From IMG/VR virus record IMGVR_UViG_3300037189_010603, positions 1 to 38,874 of that record: 38,874 nucleotides of DNA, one strand, 5' to 3'. This document shows positions 37,332-38,874 of this stretch, piece after piece. The translations under genes and the position numbers were made by a program. The notes beneath the pieces were generated by a model. It saw nothing but the letters and a program-made list of their open reading frames with translations. It ran no database searches and had not been told where the DNA came from. Each line of letters begins with the position of its first letter. The stretch's first letter is position 1. This DNA is from a virus.

Positions 37332-38000
37332 TCAAATTTTCTCGAATTGATCGAAGCCAAGCAAAAAGCCTTCCGTGATAATCCAGCGATTAACGGCCTG
37401 CTTCGCTTCGAATGCATCGCGAAACATGCCGACAGCTCTGCGCTCGCCAGTGACGCTTGAATAGGCGAATCCCGGTACTCTCAGGCCGTATTTGTAGCGA
37501 CCACGAACGACTTGCTCTGCATCGTCTCGCGTAGGATAAAGGCCTAGCGACGTTGTTCTTATGCCGACGTGGCGAATAACTTTGAATAGGTGTTTGTCTG
37601 CTTTGATCGTCAACGTTTCGCCGTATTTTTCATATTCTTCAATCGCCTCATCACGCTCCCTTTGCGTCGCGTGATAACCTAGGCTCGTTGATCGACCGTT
37701 TACCATTACGCGCGCTTGATATTGACTGCGACGGTTTAAAGGCTTGTCGGTTAGGTTATCTAAACGCTCAATATCCGAAATTCGCTTTTTGTGAATCTTT
37801 TCAGGCAGTGAATCATAAGCGCATGCCCATATTGCACGGCGCAAAGATATCAATTCACCGTTTGCGAGTGGGACGGTTAGCTGAATGCCCCTTTTTCTTG
37901 TATGCGCGATTGTGCCGTCATGATTTGCAAGCAATCCGTCAGGTGACAATTTATAAAGATCACGAACGCGTGAAACGTCAATCTGCTTAGCCTGAAACAT
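37332..38000 (-). CDS. AP2-like DNA-binding protein, HNH-derived, first early gene
   Basis: A 222-residue protein. After YKLSPDGLLANHDGTIAHTR there is an HNH-endonuclease-like region (LISLRRAIWACAYDSLPEKI, then ERLDNLTD) in which the usual histidines of an HNH core are missing. Then come AP2-like repeats: YQARVMVNGRSTSLGYHATQ, then HLFKVIRHVGIRTTSLGLYP, and a weaker third (SVTGERRAVGMFRDAFEAKQ). It probably binds DNA without cutting it and may regulate the early or late switch. I chose the ATG at 38000, with AAAGGT eight bases upstream. It is first after a promoter at 38054-38082. Confidence 0.65.
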   Translation of the reverse strand: MFQAKQIDVSRVRDLYKLSPDGLLANHDGTIAHTRKRGIQLTVPLANGELISLRRAIWACAYDSLPEKIHKKRISDIERLDNLTDKPLNRRSQYQARVMVNGRSTSLGYHATQRERDEAIEEYEKYGETLTIKADKHLFKVIRHVGIRTTSLGLYPTRDDAEQVVRGRYKYGLRVPGFAYSSVTGERRAVGMFRDAFEAKQAVNRWIITEGFLLGFDQFEKI

Positions 38001-38053
38001 TCGATTACCTTTCATTAAAGGGTTTTTTTCGACGGGTGATTCGCCGTAAAATA

Positions 38054-38082
38054 ACCGTAAAGGCTGAATCAGGAATTGTCAA
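38054..38082 (-). promoter_or_regulatory. Candidate early promoter
   Basis: Reading leftward: TTGACA (38082-38077), 17-bp spacer, TACGGT (38059-38054). The -35 is perfect and the -10 weak, which suggests activation. The surrounding bases AGCTTGACAATTC (38085-38073) recur on the + strand at 38401-38413. Confidence 0.5.
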
Positions 38083-38305
38083 GCTGAAAAAAGGGATTCT
38101 TATAGACATTTTTTTTTCCTCTCTTATATATTCGTTAAGAAAATTCTCATCGATGAGTTAAACCGCTTGATAAAAGGTTTAAAGGGATTGTTTGATTTGT
38201 TGGTAAGATGCACTCCGTCCGGCAATTCGCTTGCGTCTTCGATAAAATTTTGCGTCAATTATTCCCACCCGTGGAAAATAAGTATATATAGTGAATTTTG
38301 GTTTT

Positions 38306-38343
38306 TTGCCTTAATTGCCTAAAATTTGCCTTATTTTGCCTTA
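38306..38343. repeat. Four TTGCCTWA iterons
   Basis: TTGCCTTA (38306-38313), TTGCCTAA (38315-38322), TTGCCTTA (38326-38333) and TTGCCTTA (38336-38343). Starts are 9, 11 and 10 bases apart, close to one DNA turn, as for iterons bound on one face of the helix by an initiator or regulator. Confidence 0.75.
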
Positions 38344-38367
38344 ATTCGTTAACCATAGACAACAAAA

Positions 38368-38389
38368 ACATCGTAAAAACATCGTAAAA
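38368..38389. repeat. Tandem 11-mer ACATCGTAAAA
   Basis: Two exact adjacent copies, 38368-38378 and 38379-38389, 24 bases after the iterons. The 11-base spacing again matches one helical turn, so a second protein may bind here. Confidence 0.75.
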
Positions 38390-38642
38390 ATATGCATAAA
38401 AGCTTGACAATTCTAAATTTAGGTTTTTTTCACAGTGTCTCATGGAATTAACAAAAAGTCAAAATTATCTTTATGGTTAATAAAACGTTAATTCGGAATA
38501 GCTAGTCGAAAAACACTCGAACGAATCAGCTCGAACGTCCGATAATCATTATTATGTTAAATGCGCTTTTCAAAATACCCGATGGCCATGCGTCGTCACT
38601 TAACATCGTAGCACCAATTCGTTAAAATTTCGTTAATAGACG

Positions 38643-38745
38643 ATACAATTTTATTAGTTCAAATTGTATGCAATCTTACGTTGTAATGATTGATATAATT
38701 TAATTCAAAATTTAACTGATGCAATTTGAACTAATAAAATTTTAT
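38643..38745. repeat. 24-bp inverted repeat around a promoter
   Basis: Arms at 38643-38666 and 38722-38745 match at 23 of 24 positions, with a 55-base centre. The core of both arms is TTTTATTAGTTCAAATTG or its complement. The centre holds an operator-like site (38676-38686) and an extended -10 promoter (38691-38699). The structure could form a cruciform or be two operator half-sites that loop. Confidence 0.8.
38676..38699 (+). promoter_or_regulatory. Extended -10 promoter with upstream operator, candidate late promoter
   Basis: TGATATAAT (38691-38699) is a perfect extended -10 element; no good -35 is present. TTACGTTGTAATGAT (38676-38690) lies exactly where a -35 would be and matches TTACATTGTAATCAT before terS (148-162). 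On the circular map transcription would run through the window ends into the terminase genes. An activator binding the site may supply the missing -35 contact. Confidence 0.55.
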
Positions 38746-38750
38746 CTATA

Positions 38751-38791
38751 CCCCCCGGGTAGGGCCGCCAAGGCCCGCTGCGGCTACGGGG
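38751..38791 (+). other. GC-rich hairpin, possible small RNA or transcript leader
   Basis: A GC-rich island inside AT-rich DNA. Outer pairing CCCC-gg-GTAG (38753-38762) with CTACGGGG (38784-38791); inner stem GGGCC/GGCCC (about 38762-38775). It lies about 45 bases after the expected start of the extended -10 promoter and is followed at 38804-38823 by long T runs. A short RNA ending there, or a structured leader of the late transcript, is possible. Confidence 0.4.
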
Positions 38792-38842
38792 ATCAGCATA
38801 GAAAATTTTTTTAAATTTTTTTTCAACCATGCCCTTTTCAAC

Positions 38843-38874
38843 CATGCCCTTTTCAATCATGCCCTTTTCAATCA
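38843..38874. repeat. Terminal direct repeat, right copy
   Basis: Identical to bases 1-32. The preceding unit at 38828-38842 is CATGCCCTTTTCAAC, and a further degenerate end (TTTTTTTCAAC) comes before that, so the array continues leftward. It supports a circular map broken within the array. Confidence 0.9.

Larger units (their letters stand above)
38016..38874. other. Non-coding AT-rich control region and candidate origin
   Basis: No supportable gene lies in these 859 bases, the largest non-coding stretch of the window. It contains the early promoter, four TTGCCTWA iterons (38306-38343), a tandem 11-mer (38368-38389), four copies of TTCGTTAA (38131, 38345, 38618, 38629), paired CTCGAACG sites (38516, 38530), a 24-bp inverted repeat with a promoter in its loop, and a GC-rich hairpin. 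This density of signals fits a replication origin combined with early/late control. No consensus DnaA box was seen. Confidence 0.6.

Noticed and set aside
37258-37417. N-terminal extension of the 56-residue early protein
   Set aside because: It would run back through a promoter-like gap and into the AP2-like gene; AAGGGAGC supports the ATG at 37258.
38401-38432. + strand promoter at AGCTTGACAATTC
   Set aside because: The -35 TTGACA is perfect but no acceptable -10 lies 16-18 bases downstream (T-rich tract only). The shared 13-mer with the early promoter may be an operator instead.
38255-38443. - strand ORF of 62 codons in the terminal region
   Set aside because: It runs through the iterons and tandem repeats, has no ribosome-binding site, and has AT-driven composition.
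1-38874. Integrase, attachment site, lysogeny repressor, tRNA genes
   Set aside because: I looked for recombinase motifs, repressor-like divergent genes and tRNA cloverleafs and found none that could be supported.

Overview
The window is an essentially complete tailed-phage genome of P22/Sf6-like (short-tailed) virion type, about 38.8 kb. Its first 32 bases are repeated exactly as its last 32 bases (two copies of a 15-bp unit plus CA). This fits a circular map, from headful packaging or circular replication, opened inside a short tandem repeat. A Gram-negative host is suggested by the P22-type portal, coat, tail and ejection genes, a GH24 endolysin with holin-like genes, and a small lipoprotein. 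No integrase, excision system or recognisable lysogeny repressor was seen, so a lytic life cycle is likely. The host genus cannot be named from the sequence.

Layout. Bases 1-160 hold two related perfect or near-perfect hairpins and an operator-like palindrome. Bases 161-21536 (+ strand) are the late region: small and large terminase, a lysine-rich protein, portal, a small beta-rich protein, a lectin-fold-like protein, scaffold, coat, tail accessory factor, tail hub/DNA stabilisation protein, two tail fibres sharing a carbohydrate-binding-like domain, a cupin-like protein, three ejection proteins (the largest begins with a lytic transglycosylase domain), and a lysis cassette. Many late genes overlap by 1-14 bases, which implies translational coupling.

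Bases 21483-28938 (- strand) are the replication operon: a possible ribbon-helix-helix protein, small proteins, a DUF2800-type nuclease split into two overlapping genes, a single-strand DNA-binding protein, family-B DNA polymerase, VRR-NUC nuclease, and a SNF2-type helicase interrupted by a mini-intein. The primase-helicase (29028-31367, + strand) diverges from this operon. The two candidate promoters overlap around a shared inverted repeat. The primase is followed by 41-bp tandem hairpin repeats and a strong terminator.

Bases 31639-38000 (- strand) are the early operon: more than twenty mostly tiny genes. They include an AP2-like DNA-binding protein transcribed first, an SleB-type wall hydrolase overlapping a lipoprotein gene, several 28-32-residue membrane peptides, a T7 gp1.7-like (DUF3310) protein, and two paralogous basic/winged-helix proteins. 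Several of these genes are too short for ordinary gene finders and were found by reading the - strand between larger ones. Bases 38001-38874 are AT-rich and non-coding. They carry iterons, tandem repeats, a 24-bp inverted repeat around an extended -10 promoter, and a GC-rich hairpin, and are the best candidate for the replication origin and the main control region.

The strongest unusual signals are: the helicase intein and the out-of-frame CxxC-containing reading frame inside it; the early-operon hydrolase/lipoprotein/micro-membrane-protein block; the duplicated hairpin leaders; the split DUF2800 gene; and the structured terminal control region.
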